A stretch of 64,000 bases of DNA from assembly GCF_900269665.1 (NCBI RefSeq), contig NZ_LT985361.1, positions 5,376,163 to 5,440,162 of the forward strand. Reading direction: 5' to 3'. The notes beneath the pieces are model-generated. The model saw nothing but the letters and a program-made list of their open reading frames with translations. It searched no databases and was not told the DNA's origin. Position numbers and translations under genes: made by a program. Source of the DNA: Nocardia suismassiliense. GTDB lineage: Bacteria; Actinomycetota; Actinomycetes; Mycobacteriales; Mycobacteriaceae. Positions 9,154 to 17,708 of this stretch are shown here, one piece after another. Numbering within the stretch: position 1 is the first letter of the stretch; each line of letters opens with the position of its first letter.

Positions 9154-10161
9154 ATGGTCCGGCTCGGTGTGATGGATGTCGGTTCGAATTCGGCGCAGTT
9201 TCAAGTTGTAGACGCCTCTCCGGGTGCACCCCCGTTGCCGATTCGAGCGCTGAAGGAACCGGTACTGCTCGGCGAGGACATCGATGCCGCGGGCATGATC
9301 AGCGAGCCGGGGGTCGAGCGGGTGACCAACGCGATCACCCAGGTGCTCGCCGCGGCGCGCAGGTATGAGATCGACACGTTCTATGCGTTCGTCACGGCGG
9401 CGATCCGGGACGCCCCGAACCGGACGTACGTGCTCGATCGGATCGAGCAGGCCTCGGGGATTCGGCCGCAATTCCTCACCGGCGCCCAAGAAGCGCGGCT
9501 GACCTACCTGGCGGTACGCCGCTGGTACGGCTGGCGGGCCGGCACCGTGCTGCTGCTCGATATCGGCGGCGGCTCGATGGAATTGGCGCTGGGGCGCGAC
9601 GCCGAACCGACTCTGGCCTTGTCGTTACCGCTCGGCGCCGGGCGGCTGACGCGGGCGTTCCTGACCGGCGACCCGCCTTCGCACTCCGAATTCAAGGCGC
9701 TGCGCAGGCATATTCGCGAATGCCTGAAGGAGGTCCGCGATCGGTTGCTGTGGGAGGGGCAGCCGCGCCGCACGATCGGTAGTTCGAAGACCTTCAAACA
9801 GCTCGCCCGGCTCTCGGGCGCCGCGCCGCAACGTGACGGGCCGTTCGTGCGCCGGTCGCTGCACCACGCCGACGTGCGGGCGAGCATGAACCGGCTGGCG
9901 CGGCTGCCCGCCGAGCGGCGCGCCGACCTGCGTGGGGTTTCCCGGCCGCGCGCCCGGCAGATCCTGGCCGGCGCGATGGTGGCCGAAGCGGCCATGTCGA
10001 CGCTCGGCATCGACACCCTCGAGGTCAGCCCCTGGGCGCTGCGCGAAGGGGTGGTGCTGCACCATCTCTCCACGGTCGTCGCCGAAACGGCGATGCCGTT
10101 GGATCAGTTCACCTACGACGCCGTGCACACCGGCAACGACATCGAACCCGCCGTGTGGTGA
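9154..10161 (+). CDS. Ppx/GppA family phosphatase (exopolyphosphatase-like)
   Basis: 335 aa. It has the ASKHA-fold signatures of Ppx/GppA: MDVGSNSAQF at the N-terminus (phosphate 1), an EARLTYLAV region and LLDIGGGSMEL (phosphate 2). The length matches short actinobacterial exopolyphosphatases such as M. tuberculosis Rv0496/Rv1026, which degrade polyphosphate or hydrolyse (p)ppGpp. Start ATG 9154 is preceded by AGGAGG at ideal spacing. It sits among stress genes, consistent with stringent or energy-stress physiology (inference). Which of the two substrates it uses cannot be told from sequence. Confidence 0.87.
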   Translation: MVRLGVMDVGSNSAQFQVVDASPGAPPLPIRALKEPVLLGEDIDAAGMISEPGVERVTNAITQVLAAARRYEIDTFYAFVTAAIRDAPNRTYVLDRIEQASGIRPQFLTGAQEARLTYLAVRRWYGWRAGTVLLLDIGGGSMELALGRDAEPTLALSLPLGAGRLTRAFLTGDPPSHSEFKALRRHIRECLKEVRDRLLWEGQPRRTIGSSKTFKQLARLSGAAPQRDGPFVRRSLHHADVRASMNRLARLPAERRADLRGVSRPRARQILAGAMVAEAAMSTLGIDTLEVSPWALREGVVLHHLSTVVAETAMPLDQFTYDAVHTGNDIEPAVW

Positions 10162-10370
10162 CAGCCGCTGGTGTGATGCGCCGCTCGGGATGTCGGGGGC
10201 GGTAGACAGCGGCGAGCAGGCGTGGTACACCAGAAGTGGTTGAACACCCAGCCGTAGCGCCCGACTCGCGGGTTGCCACCTCGCGGCAGTGTGTTCGTTC
10301 ATCACCTGCCAGCGCGTACACCCGCTCGGGACGAGTCGTTAGTGCAAGCCTCGGACGCAAGGGGTTAGTG

Positions 10371-10790
10371 ATGACAGAAACCATCGCCGAGCCGACAGCC
10401 GCCGCAGTAGTAGCCGACGCGATGCCGCTGCGCACCAGGACCGCCAATCGGCGCCGCGCCAGAAAGTCCGACACCGCTGTCGTCACCACACATGGGGATC
10501 TGGATGCCTCCCACATACCCGTGCTGCGCCAGCGAATTACCAGGGCGCTGGGGTCACTCGACGAAGGCTGCGTGATCGTCGATTTGCGGGATGTCGAGTT
10601 CCTCTCGCTCAGCGTCGCGTGCGAACTCGTCGAGATCAAACATCGCGCCGCGCCCCGCGGCCTGGATGTGCGGCTGGTTTTTCACCATCCCGCTGTGCAG
10701 CGGGCACTCGATGTGACCGGTGCGTTTCTGCTGTTCCCCGCTTACCCTTCGATCGAGGCGGCCGCCGAACGACGATTGCCACCCGCCTGA
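10371..10790 (+). CDS. STAS-domain anti-sigma factor antagonist-like protein
   Basis: 139 aa. Residues about 35-130 form a STAS domain: AVVTTHGDLDASHIPVLR, then VIVDLRDVEFLSLSVA, where SpoIIAA-type proteins carry the phosphorylatable Ser, and a C-terminal helix after FHHPAVQRALDVTG. The N-terminal 30 residues are basic and Ala-rich. It probably takes part in a partner-switching circuit controlling a SigB/SigF-like sigma factor; no kinase gene is adjacent. The reading frame opens at 10236, but ATG 10371 (MTETIAEP) with AAGGGG upstream is the better start. It is followed by a strong bidirectional terminator hairpin. Confidence 0.8.
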   Translation: MTETIAEPTAAAVVADAMPLRTRTANRRRARKSDTAVVTTHGDLDASHIPVLRQRITRALGSLDEGCVIVDLRDVEFLSLSVACELVEIKHRAAPRGLDVRLVFHHPAVQRALDVTGAFLLFPAYPSIEAAAERRLPPA

Positions 10791-10833
10791 CCTGCCCGGG
10801 CGCTGCATTGCCAGCTAGCCCATGACAGCAGCC

Positions 10834-10864
10834 AGCCCCTGCTGAGCCGTGCTCAGCAGGGGCT
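10834..10864. terminator. bidirectional terminator hairpin
   Basis: A perfect 14-bp stem (AGCCCCTGCTGAGC with its complement) around a 3-nt loop CGT, between the convergent STAS and KGG genes. There is no long T-tract, as usual in high-GC genomes. Confidence 0.8.
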
Positions 10865-10896
10865 GCTGGCGTGTCAGCACAGGGGCTGTGTGCCGA

Positions 10897-11097
10897 TCAG
10901 CGGTTCGCGCCGCTGTGCTGGCCGCCCTTGGCCTTGGCCTCGGTCGGCTGCGCCTCGGCGCCCTTCCTACCGGCGGCCGAAGGATCGGCGCTGTTCTTGT
11001 CGCCGAAGCTACCGGTGCTCGCCTGGCCGCCCTTGCTGGCCTGCTGCTCGGTATCCGCCCGGTTGCCGAACTGTCCCGGGTTGTTGGAGTCTGCCAT
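10897..11097 (-). CDS. KGG-motif general stress protein (small, hydrophilic)
   Basis: 66 aa, rich in Gly, Ala, Gln, Ser and Lys, with SKGGQAS and KAKGGQHS repeats typical of the KGG/GsiB/Con-10 family of hydrophilic stress-induced proteins. It is likely cytoplasmic and intrinsically disordered and contributes to desiccation or starvation protection (family knowledge). A longer frame extends to 11316, but ATG 11097 (MADSNN) has AAAGGAGAAACGC just upstream and begins the conserved part. A SigF/SigB-like promoter candidate lies 55-79 nt upstream. The neighbouring STAS and PoxB genes support a general-stress role. Confidence 0.82.
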   Translation of the reverse strand: MADSNNPGQFGNRADTEQQASKGGQASTGSFGDKNSADPSAAGRKGAEAQPTEAKAKGGQHSGANR

Positions 11098-11151
11098 TGC
11101 GTTTCTCCTTTCCGATCGACGTTCGAGCCTCAGGGTTGGCTCATCTGTCGG

Positions 11152-11176
11152 GTGCCCGGCGCCGCGTTGCTGAAAC
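11152..11176 (-). promoter_or_regulatory. candidate SigF/SigB-type promoter for the KGG gene
   Basis: On the minus strand GTTT, 15 nt, then GGGCAC. The actinobacterial SigF consensus is GTTT-N14-16-GGGTAT, so the -10 matches 4 of 6. The position, 55-79 nt before the start, and the stress nature of the gene support it. Confidence 0.35.
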
Positions 11177-11312
11177 ATCGCTGCGGCGAAATTTTTCCGA
11201 AAGATCTTGGTACGCAACACCGTACGGCTCGCCGGCGAAAGCCGGACAGTCCGGCTGACCACGGTGGATGCCGAGCTGATCCACTCGGGCCGCCCGTTCG
11301 CTGTGGCGGTGC

Positions 11313-13121
11313 TCACGCATCCGACTTACCCGTCGAACGCGGGATCAGTTCCTGTGCTTTGGTTTTGGCACCTTGAGCCAGCAGATGCCGTGCGTTCGGG
11401 TCACCGCGCACTACGGCTTCCGCAGTCGATTTCAGCTGCTCGAAGGTCGCATGCGGCGGGATCGGCGGCACCTCCGGATCGCAATGCACATCGAGCACTA
11501 CGGGCCGATCCGCGCTCAATGCCGCCTTCCATGCCCCGGCGAGCTGGTCGGGATCGTCTACCGTCATGGACACCAGACCCATGCTGCGCGCGACCTCGGC
11601 ATAAGAAACCTCCGGGAGCGTTTGTGATTCTTCGAATTTCGGTGCCCCGCCCATGGAGCGCAGTTCCCACGTGACCTGGTTGAGATCGTTGTTGTGGAAC
11701 ACGCACACCACCAGTCGCGGGTCGCGCCATCGTGGGTAATAACGGGCGATGGTGAGCAGCTCGGCGAGCCCGTTCATCTGCATGGCGCCATCGCCCACCA
11801 GCGCGATGGCGGGCCGGTCGGGATGGGCGAACTTGGCGCCGATCGCGTAGGGCACGCCGGCGCCCATCGTCGCCAAGGTGCCCGAGAGCGAGCCGCGCAT
11901 GCCGTCGCGGAAACGCAGGCACCGCGCGTACCAGTTGGTCGACGACCCGGAATCCGCGGTGACGATCGCGTCGTCCGGAATCTGCTGGGACAGCTCCCAC
12001 ACCACGCGCATCGGGTTGACCGGCTTCGCCTGCAACATCGACTGGCGTTCGATGGTGTCCCACCAGCGGGCGACGTTCTTCTCGATCGTCTCCCGCCATG
12101 CGCGGTCGGACTTGCGGTGCAGCAACCCGTTGAGCTCGGTCAAGGTGGTCGCGGCGTCACCGACGAGGTTGACCTCGGTCGGATAACGCATGCCGATCAT
12201 CGTGCCGTCGATATCGATCTGGACCGCGCGCGCCTGGCCGTAGTCCGGCAGGAACTGGGCATAGGGGAAGTTCGAGCCGACGATGACCAAGGTGTCGCAG
12301 TCGCGCATCATCTCGTAGCTCGGCCTGCTGCCGAGCAACCCGATCGACCCGGTGACGAACGGAAGATCATCGGGCACAACGTCTTTGCCCAGCAAGGCCT
12401 TGGCGATGCCCGCGCCGGTGAGCTCGGCGAGTTCGACGACCTCACGCAGTGCCGAACGAGCGCCCTGACCGACCAGGATCGCGACCCGTGATCCGGCGTC
12501 GATGAGTTCGGCGGCTCGTTGGATCTCCGCGCGTGCCGCGGTGATCGCCGTCGGCATCGCCAGGCCCGGTGCGCTGGATGGCACCTGTTTGAACTCGTGC
12601 GTCGGTGCCTCGTACGGCTCTTCTTGCAGGTCGGCGGGGATGATCACCGCGGTGGGTGCGCGGCGGGTCAGCGCGGTACGGAAGGCGCGGTCCAACGCGT
12701 TGGGCAGCTGACTGGCGACATTGACCTCCACCAGATAGTCGCTGGCCACATCCTTGAACAGGTTTTGCAGGTCGACCTCCTGCTGGTAGCTGCCGCCCAT
12801 CGCACTGCGCGCGGTCTGGCCGACGATCGCCACTACCGGGACGTGGTCGAGTTTCGCGTCGTAGAGGCCGTTGAGCAGGTGGATCGCGCCCGGCCCCGAG
12901 GTTGCGGTGCAGACGCCGACCTGCCCGCTGAACTTGGCGTAACCGGTGGCCTGGAAGGCGGCCATCTCCTCGTGCCTGGCTTGCACGAAGCGCGGCTGAT
13001 CGTCCGCGCGCCCGAACGCGGCGACGAGGCCGTTGATGCCGTCGCCCGGGTAGCCGAAGACTTGTTCGACACCCCATTCACGTAGTCGTTGTAGGACGTA
13101 GTCACCTACCTGTTGAGTCAT
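11313..13121 (-). CDS. ThDP-dependent pyruvate oxidase/dehydrogenase-like enzyme (PoxB type)
   Basis: 602 aa with the three domains of the POX/AHAS family. The PYR domain has GYPGDGINGL and RHEEMAAFQATGYAK (activating Glu51 or Glu52); the middle domain has ILVGQGA; the PP domain has the ThDP/Mg motif GDGAMQMNG (443-451) closed by HNND (476-479). The length and C-terminus resemble quinone-dependent PoxB of actinobacteria, which turns pyruvate into acetate and CO2, but acetolactate-synthase-like activity cannot be excluded. ATG 13121 has GAGGAG 6 nt upstream. It lies 43 bp downstream of an SDR gene on the same strand and is probably co-transcribed from a stress-type promoter. Confidence 0.85.
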   Translation of the reverse strand: MTQQVGDYVLQRLREWGVEQVFGYPGDGINGLVAAFGRADDQPRFVQARHEEMAAFQATGYAKFSGQVGVCTATSGPGAIHLLNGLYDAKLDHVPVVAIVGQTARSAMGGSYQQEVDLQNLFKDVASDYLVEVNVASQLPNALDRAFRTALTRRAPTAVIIPADLQEEPYEAPTHEFKQVPSSAPGLAMPTAITAARAEIQRAAELIDAGSRVAILVGQGARSALREVVELAELTGAGIAKALLGKDVVPDDLPFVTGSIGLLGSRPSYEMMRDCDTLVIVGSNFPYAQFLPDYGQARAVQIDIDGTMIGMRYPTEVNLVGDAATTLTELNGLLHRKSDRAWRETIEKNVARWWDTIERQSMLQAKPVNPMRVVWELSQQIPDDAIVTADSGSSTNWYARCLRFRDGMRGSLSGTLATMGAGVPYAIGAKFAHPDRPAIALVGDGAMQMNGLAELLTIARYYPRWRDPRLVVCVFHNNDLNQVTWELRSMGGAPKFEESQTLPEVSYAEVARSMGLVSMTVDDPDQLAGAWKAALSADRPVVLDVHCDPEVPPIPPHATFEQLKSTAEAVVRGDPNARHLLAQGAKTKAQELIPRSTGKSDA

Positions 13122-13164
13122 GGGTACTCCTCGTCTCGGCTGACGGTCGCTGTGCCGGTTCGGT

Positions 13165-13992
13165 TTACGGCGACCGCCACTTCTCGTCGGTCAGGATGGT
13201 GCCCGCCTGCGGTCCCATCAGCAGCAGTCCGCCGTCGACCACATACGATGCGCCGGTGACATACCCGGCCGCGGGCGTCGCGAGGAAGGCCACCACGGCG
13301 GCTACTTCCTTCGCGTGGCCGGGACGGCTCAGCGGGATGCCCGGCCTTGATTCGGTGCGCGGGTCGATGTCCTCCTGGCCGGTCATCGGCGTGGAAATCT
13401 CGCCGGGGGCAACCGAATTCACGGTGATGTCGTGTTCGGCGAGTTCCAGGGCGAGCACCTTGGTCAGTGCGCCGAGGCCCGCCTTGGCGGCGCAGTACGG
13501 CGCGGCACCGACCCGGGGCGCATGCTCGTGCACGCTGGTGATGTTGATGATCCGGCCGCCCCGGCCCGCCTCGATCATGCGGCGGGCGGCGCGCTGCGAA
13601 CAGAGGAACGCACCGTCGAGATCGACCGAGAGCACGTGGCGCCAGGTGTCGAAATCCATGTCCATGGCCCGTTGCGCGGTGCCGGTGCCCGCGCAGTTCA
13701 CCAGCACATCGATGCCGCCCAGCTCCTCGGCCAGTTCATCGACCACCGCGGCCGCGGTGGGTAGATCGCTCAGGTCGAGACGCCGGACCGCCGCGGTGAC
13801 GCCGAGCTCGCGCACCTCCGCCGCGGTGCGTTCGGCGCCCTGCTCGTCGGAGTGATACGTGATGCCGACATCGACGCCGCCGCCGGCCAGTGCGACCGCG
13901 ATCGCCGCGCCGATGCCGGAGTCGGACCCGGTCACCACCGCGCGAAGCGGTGCGCCGGCACGGTCTTCGGGTAGCGGAGCGGGAGTTGTCAT
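13165..13992 (-). CDS. short-chain dehydrogenase/reductase (classical SDR)
   Basis: 275 aa. The Rossmann motif TGSDSGIGAAIA, VNCAGTG (NAG-equivalent), a Ser in INITSVHEH, the active-site pair YCAAK, and VAPGEISTPM are all present, so it is catalytically complete. The motif resembles glucose-1-dehydrogenase/FabG-like SDRs; substrate unknown. The frame extends to 14217, but ATG 13992 (MTTPAP) has GGAAGAGG upstream and starts just before the fold. It is first gene of the SDR-PoxB operon and divergent from the P450 at 14314. Confidence 0.83.
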   Translation of the reverse strand: MTTPAPLPEDRAGAPLRAVVTGSDSGIGAAIAVALAGGGVDVGITYHSDEQGAERTAAEVRELGVTAAVRRLDLSDLPTAAAVVDELAEELGGIDVLVNCAGTGTAQRAMDMDFDTWRHVLSVDLDGAFLCSQRAARRMIEAGRGGRIINITSVHEHAPRVGAAPYCAAKAGLGALTKVLALELAEHDITVNSVAPGEISTPMTGQEDIDPRTESRPGIPLSRPGHAKEVAAVVAFLATPAAGYVTGASYVVDGGLLLMGPQAGTILTDEKWRSP

Positions 13993-14114
13993 AATCCTCT
14001 TCCTATCTGTGGTCGGTGCCACCGACAGCGGTCGAGGCCGCCGTGGTGCGCTGTCGAGGGGGTCGACGGCGACACGCGTCGCATGCGCTCGGCGCGGTTC
14101 CCCCACTACCGCAC

Positions 14115-14139
14115 ATACCCGGTCGGTTCCGGGACACAC
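14115..14139 (-). promoter_or_regulatory. candidate SigF/SigB-type promoter for the SDR-PoxB operon
   Basis: On the minus strand GTGT, 15 nt, then GGGTAT: a perfect -10 and 3 of 4 in the -35 against GTTT-N15-GGGTAT. It leaves a leader of about 120 nt before ATG 13992. Confidence 0.45.
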
Positions 14140-14155
14140 ACGCGGCTGCCCCGTC

Positions 14156-14196
14156 CTACTCAGCGACACGAGACCCCTACTCAGCCACAGGAGACC
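14156..14196. repeat. two 20-nt tandem repeats, 21-nt period
   Basis: CTACTCAGCGACACGAGACC and CTACTCAGCCACAGGAGACC, 18 of 20 identical, separated by one C. The 21-nt period (two helical turns) in a divergent promoter suggests paired binding of a regulator. Confidence 0.7.
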
Positions 14197-14313
14197 GCCC
14201 TCGATTCGAGCGAGCAACCGCCACGTTTAGGGCTCTCGACACGTGGAATTGCGCAGATAGATCGAATACTGCGGCAGTAGCGAGACGAGCATTCGGGAGC
14301 TCGAGGAGGTCAC

Positions 14314-15663
14314 ATGTCAGGTCACCGGCTGACCGGTTTTCGGGCGGCGTCGACGTTGGCGGATCTGGGGTTCGCCGGTGTCGCGGCTGGCGTGATCGCC
14401 CGGCGGCGGCGGGTCCTCGGGCTCTTGGAACGGGTTCAGGCCGACGCGCGCGTCGTGCGGCGGTTGCGGCGGTTGCGGCGTGAGTTCGGCTCGGGGCCGG
14501 TGGAATTGGTGGTGCCGGGGCGGCGAATGGTTGTCGTGGTCGACCCTGCGGACGTCGGCCGGGTGCTCGACGGATCGCCGTCGCCGTTCCATCCGGCGAA
14601 CCTGGAGAAGCGGGCCGCGCTGCGCCAATTCCAGCCGCACGGCGTCCTCGTGTCCAGCGGGCACCTCCGCGACGAACGCAGAGCGGTGAACGAAGCGGCG
14701 TTGGAGACCGGTCGCCCGCTGCATCATCTGGCCGAGCCGTTCACCGAGGTCATCCGCGAAGAGGCGGCGCGACTGCGGGAAACCGCTGTGCGCGAGGGAA
14801 AACTCGATGCCGAGCAGTTCACCATCGGCTGGTGGCGGCTGGTCCGGCGCCTGGTGCTCGGGACGGCCGCGCGCGACGATGACGAGATCACCGACCGGCT
14901 GTGGCAGTTGCGTTCGGCGGCCAACTGGTCGTTCCTCGCTCCGCAGCGACGCAGGCTGCGCCGGAAATTCACCGACGAACTGCATCGCTACGCCGAATCC
15001 GCCGAGCCCGACAGCCTGCTGGGCGCGCTCGCCGCCACTCCGGCGTCCGGTGCGAGCGACCCCATCGGGCAGGTACCGCATTGGCTGTTCGCCTTCGACG
15101 CGGCAGGCATGGCGCTCACCCGGACCTTGGCCTTGCTCGCCACCCATCCGGAGCAGCGCGCCGCGGCGACGGCGGAAGCAGTGGACCGAGCAGGTTCGGC
15201 GGCGCTCCCCTACCTGCGCGGGTGCGTGCTCGAGTCGGTGCGCCTCTGGCCGACCACGCCGATGATCCTGCGGGACACCACCGAGGACACGATATGGCGC
15301 GACGGCGACGAGCAGTTCACTATCGATGGCGGCGCCGCGCTGCTCATCGCCGCGGTCGCTTTCCACCGGGACGAGCAGCTGCTGCCGTTCGCCCATGATT
15401 TCGTGCCCGAAATCTGGCTGGACGGTCGCGCACAGCAGTACCCGCAGCTGGTGCCGTTCAGTGCGGGGCCCGCGGCCTGCCCCGGACGCGATCTCGTGCT
15501 CTTCATCACCAGCACCCTGCTCGCGGAGATGCTGCGCAGCATGACATTCGAACTGCGCTCGACGCCCACGCTCGATCCGGCCGCACCACTACCGTTGACG
15601 TACAACAACTTCGGCGTGGAATTCGCGGTCACGCCCGTGCATGAAGCGAGCGAGGCCGGGTAG
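14314..15663 (+). CDS. cytochrome P450 (atypical I-helix)
   Basis: 449 aa. The heme-binding loop FSAGPAACPGRD holds Cys389; the K-helix is LESVRL (ExxR). The I-helix reads FAFDAAG: the acidic residue of the usual AG-x-(D/E)-T is kept as Asp, but the proton-relay Thr is Ala. P450s lacking this Thr can use substrate-assisted or peroxide-driven chemistry, so the reaction may be unusual (inference). No membrane anchor is evident and no redox partner is adjacent. ATG 14314 has GAGGAGG upstream. It is followed after 9 nt by an SDR, so a two-step oxidation of one substrate is plausible. Confidence 0.88.
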   Translation: MSGHRLTGFRAASTLADLGFAGVAAGVIARRRRVLGLLERVQADARVVRRLRRLRREFGSGPVELVVPGRRMVVVVDPADVGRVLDGSPSPFHPANLEKRAALRQFQPHGVLVSSGHLRDERRAVNEAALETGRPLHHLAEPFTEVIREEAARLRETAVREGKLDAEQFTIGWWRLVRRLVLGTAARDDDEITDRLWQLRSAANWSFLAPQRRRLRRKFTDELHRYAESAEPDSLLGALAATPASGASDPIGQVPHWLFAFDAAGMALTRTLALLATHPEQRAAATAEAVDRAGSAALPYLRGCVLESVRLWPTTPMILRDTTEDTIWRDGDEQFTIDGGAALLIAAVAFHRDEQLLPFAHDFVPEIWLDGRAQQYPQLVPFSAGPAACPGRDLVLFITSTLLAEMLRSMTFELRSTPTLDPAAPLPLTYNNFGVEFAVTPVHEASEAG

Positions 15664-15672
15664 GCGCAGAGC

Positions 15673-16485
15673 ATGACCGAACAACGCCCACTCGCGCTCG
15701 TCACCGGAGCCTCCAGCGGCATCGGCTTCGAAATCGCCAAGCAGTTGCAGTCCAGGGGCTTCGACCTGATCATCGCCGCTGAGGACAAGGTCATCGAGAA
15801 CGCCGCCGAAACGATCGGCCGGGACGGTACCGAAGTGCGTGCTGTTCAAGTGGATCTGCGGACCGCCGAGGGAGTCGAGCGGTTGTACTCGGCCGTGACC
15901 GAGGGCGGTCGGGCGGTGGAAGTGGCAGCTTTGAACGCGGGCGTCGGCTGCGGCGGGCTCTTCACCGAGACGGACCTGACCGACGAACTCGACATCGTGG
16001 ACCTCAACGTGCGGTCCACCGTCCACTTGGCGAAACTGGTGGCCCGCGACATGGCCGCACGTGGCACCGGCAAACTGCTGTTCACCGCGTCGATCGCCGC
16101 CACCATGCCCGGGCCGCGCCAGGCGGTGTACAACGCCTCCAAGTCGTTCGTGCTGTCTTTCGCCGAAGCCTTGCGAGAAGAGTTGCGCCCCAATGGAATC
16201 AGCGTGACCGCTCTCCTACCCGGGCCGACCGACACCGACTTCTTCCGCCGGGCCAAGATGCTGGCGACCCGGATCGGCCAGGGGCCGAAGGACGATCCCG
16301 CCGACGTCGCGCGCCAGGGCGTCGAGGCGTTGTTCGACAATGACCGGAAAGTCTTCGCCGCCTCGCTCGCGGTGAAAGCCGCCGGACTGATCAACACCGT
16401 GGTGCCGGACCCCGTGAAAGCGAAACTGAATCAGGTCATGTCCGCGCCGACCGGCCGCGCCACCGAGCCGACGCGGCATCGGTAG
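15673..16485 (+). CDS. short-chain dehydrogenase (SDR) co-transcribed with P450
   Basis: 270 aa. TGASSGIGFEIA, LNAGVG, a Ser in LLFTASIAA and YNASK give a complete classical SDR active site; LLPGPTDTDFF follows. The C-terminal half resembles the DltE/Sadh-type SDRs often annotated as oxidoreductases of lipids or alcohols. It starts 9 nt after the P450 stop and probably works on the P450 product or on the same alcohol/ketone pair. Its 3' end is only 12 nt from the convergent PAS-ANTAR gene, leaving little room for a separate terminator. Confidence 0.83.
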   Translation: MTEQRPLALVTGASSGIGFEIAKQLQSRGFDLIIAAEDKVIENAAETIGRDGTEVRAVQVDLRTAEGVERLYSAVTEGGRAVEVAALNAGVGCGGLFTETDLTDELDIVDLNVRSTVHLAKLVARDMAARGTGKLLFTASIAATMPGPRQAVYNASKSFVLSFAEALREELRPNGISVTALLPGPTDTDFFRRAKMLATRIGQGPKDDPADVARQGVEALFDNDRKVFAASLAVKAAGLINTVVPDPVKAKLNQVMSAPTGRATEPTRHR

Positions 16486-16497
16486 CACTGCCGCTCG

Positions 16498-17286
16498 TCA
16501 AAGATCCCGTCCGGTCGTGGAGGGTGCACATGGTTCCGGCATCCTGGGCGTTTCGTGGGCGGTCAGGAGGAGGTGGTCGATGCGTGAGCGCATGGCGGCC
16601 TCGGCAGCCGGCACGTCGTACAGTCCGGCGACCAGCCGTTCGGCGAGTACTCGCAGCTTCGTATTGGTCTCTTGGGAGCGCCACCGCAGCACTCGGAAGG
16701 CCTGTTCCGGGTTGATCCCGTAGATCACCATCAGCACGCCCTTGGCCTGCTCGATCGCGGCGCGCGCGGTGAGTAGCTCGGGCAACATCACATCGAAGGT
16801 CGGCCCTTGACCGTCGCCGGAATGATCGTTGCTGTGCACGTCCGATGCGGCAGCACTCTGTGGCGTCAGGTCATGGCCGTCGGCGAGCGTCTCGGTGATA
16901 TCGACATAGAACCCGGTGGTGCCGATGGTTTCCCCGGCGTCGTCGTGCATCGGCTGCGACACCACGATCACCTGATGCCCCCCCCCGCCGGTGTCCACGA
17001 TGCGATGACTGCTCGAAAACGGACTGTCGTCTTCGACGGAAGTCACCAGCACGGCCTCCACCCGATCCCGGTCGTCAGGGTGTTTGTGCGCTAGCAGCAA
17101 CTCCGTCGTCGGCTCCACCTCCCCTGGCCGGTAACCGTGCATACGGGCCAGCTCATCCGACCATTCCCAGCGCCGATCGGCGAACCAGAACCGGAACCCA
17201 CCGGTACCCAGCGGCGTGCCCGCACCCACGACTCGCTCCACCGCGTCGAGGTAGTCGCGAGACTCGGGCCCACCGCCGTTACTCAT
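16498..17286 (-). CDS. PAS-ANTAR RNA-binding antitermination regulator
   Basis: 262 aa from ATG 17286. Residues about 30-130 form a PAS_3 domain (FRFWFADRRWEWSDELARMHGY, with PGEV, HPDDR and TGFYVDITE). Residues about 175-235 are an ANTAR domain with AIEQAKGVLM, YGINPEQAFRVLRWRSQETN and a final helix. ANTAR domains bind paired stem-loops in leader RNA and prevent termination; the PAS domain would sense a ligand or redox state. There is no histidine-kinase domain, so input is through PAS itself. An in-frame TTG at 17313 could add nine residues, but TTGACA there is more likely a -35 box. Targets are unknown. Confidence 0.85.
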   Translation of the reverse strand: MSNGGGPESRDYLDAVERVVGAGTPLGTGGFRFWFADRRWEWSDELARMHGYRPGEVEPTTELLLAHKHPDDRDRVEAVLVTSVEDDSPFSSSHRIVDTGGGGHQVIVVSQPMHDDAGETIGTTGFYVDITETLADGHDLTPQSAAASDVHSNDHSGDGQGPTFDVMLPELLTARAAIEQAKGVLMVIYGINPEQAFRVLRWRSQETNTKLRVLAERLVAGLYDVPAAEAAMRSRIDHLLLTAHETPRMPEPCAPSTTGRDL

Positions 17287-17428
17287 ACCCCCATTAAACG
17301 CCTGGTCTGTCAAAACTCCGCAGAACCCGCGCCTTCGCGGTGCTCACCGGAGCCGAAGCGATCCGTGACGGGAACCACCGGGCTGTGCCGGCAATCCGAT
17401 GTCGGCGGTGGCGCGTTGATCCAAGTAG

Positions 17429-17584
17429 TCAACCGAATTCGGAGTCGATCCACAGTGTTGGTTCGGGCGTGGTGGTTGGCCCCGGTGCAGGGTCGCTGCG
17501 ATCACTCGAGCGGAGGAATAGGACGACCGCAATGACTCCGATCACCGCGCAGACACCGAGCGCTGCCGCCCACTTTCGTGTCAT
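17429..17584 (-). CDS. 51-aa single-pass membrane peptide, unknown function
   Basis: ATG 17584 is preceded by GAGGAGG at 7 nt, one of the best ribosome sites in the window. The peptide starts MTRKW, has one hydrophobic helix (residues about 6-24), then SSDRSDP and a Pro/Thr-rich outer tail ending DSEFG. This is a positive-inside signal anchor with a short exported tail. I recognise no family. It lies between the PAS-ANTAR gene and the unknown gene at 17709, which is transcribed the other way. Confidence 0.6.
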   Translation of the reverse strand: MTRKWAAALGVCAVIGVIAVVLFLRSSDRSDPAPGPTTTPEPTLWIDSEFG

Positions 17585-17708
17585 AGAGTCGCCTCCTCGC
17601 TTGATCTATTCGGCCGGATAGTGCGGATGGATCGATGCCGGCTCGGCTGAGTCCAGCGTAGTGTCGGCATTTCCATCCGGCGATGGTGGCGATCCGAGGA
17701 GACGACTG

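Larger units (their letters stand above)
13993..14313. other. 321-bp divergent promoter region between SDR-PoxB and P450-SDR operons
   Basis: No credible ORF. It contains a SigF-like promoter reading to the left (14115-14139), two 20-nt tandem repeats (14156-14196) and the GAGGAGG ribosome site of the P450 at about 14303. The rest shows nothing I recognise. Confidence 0.6.
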
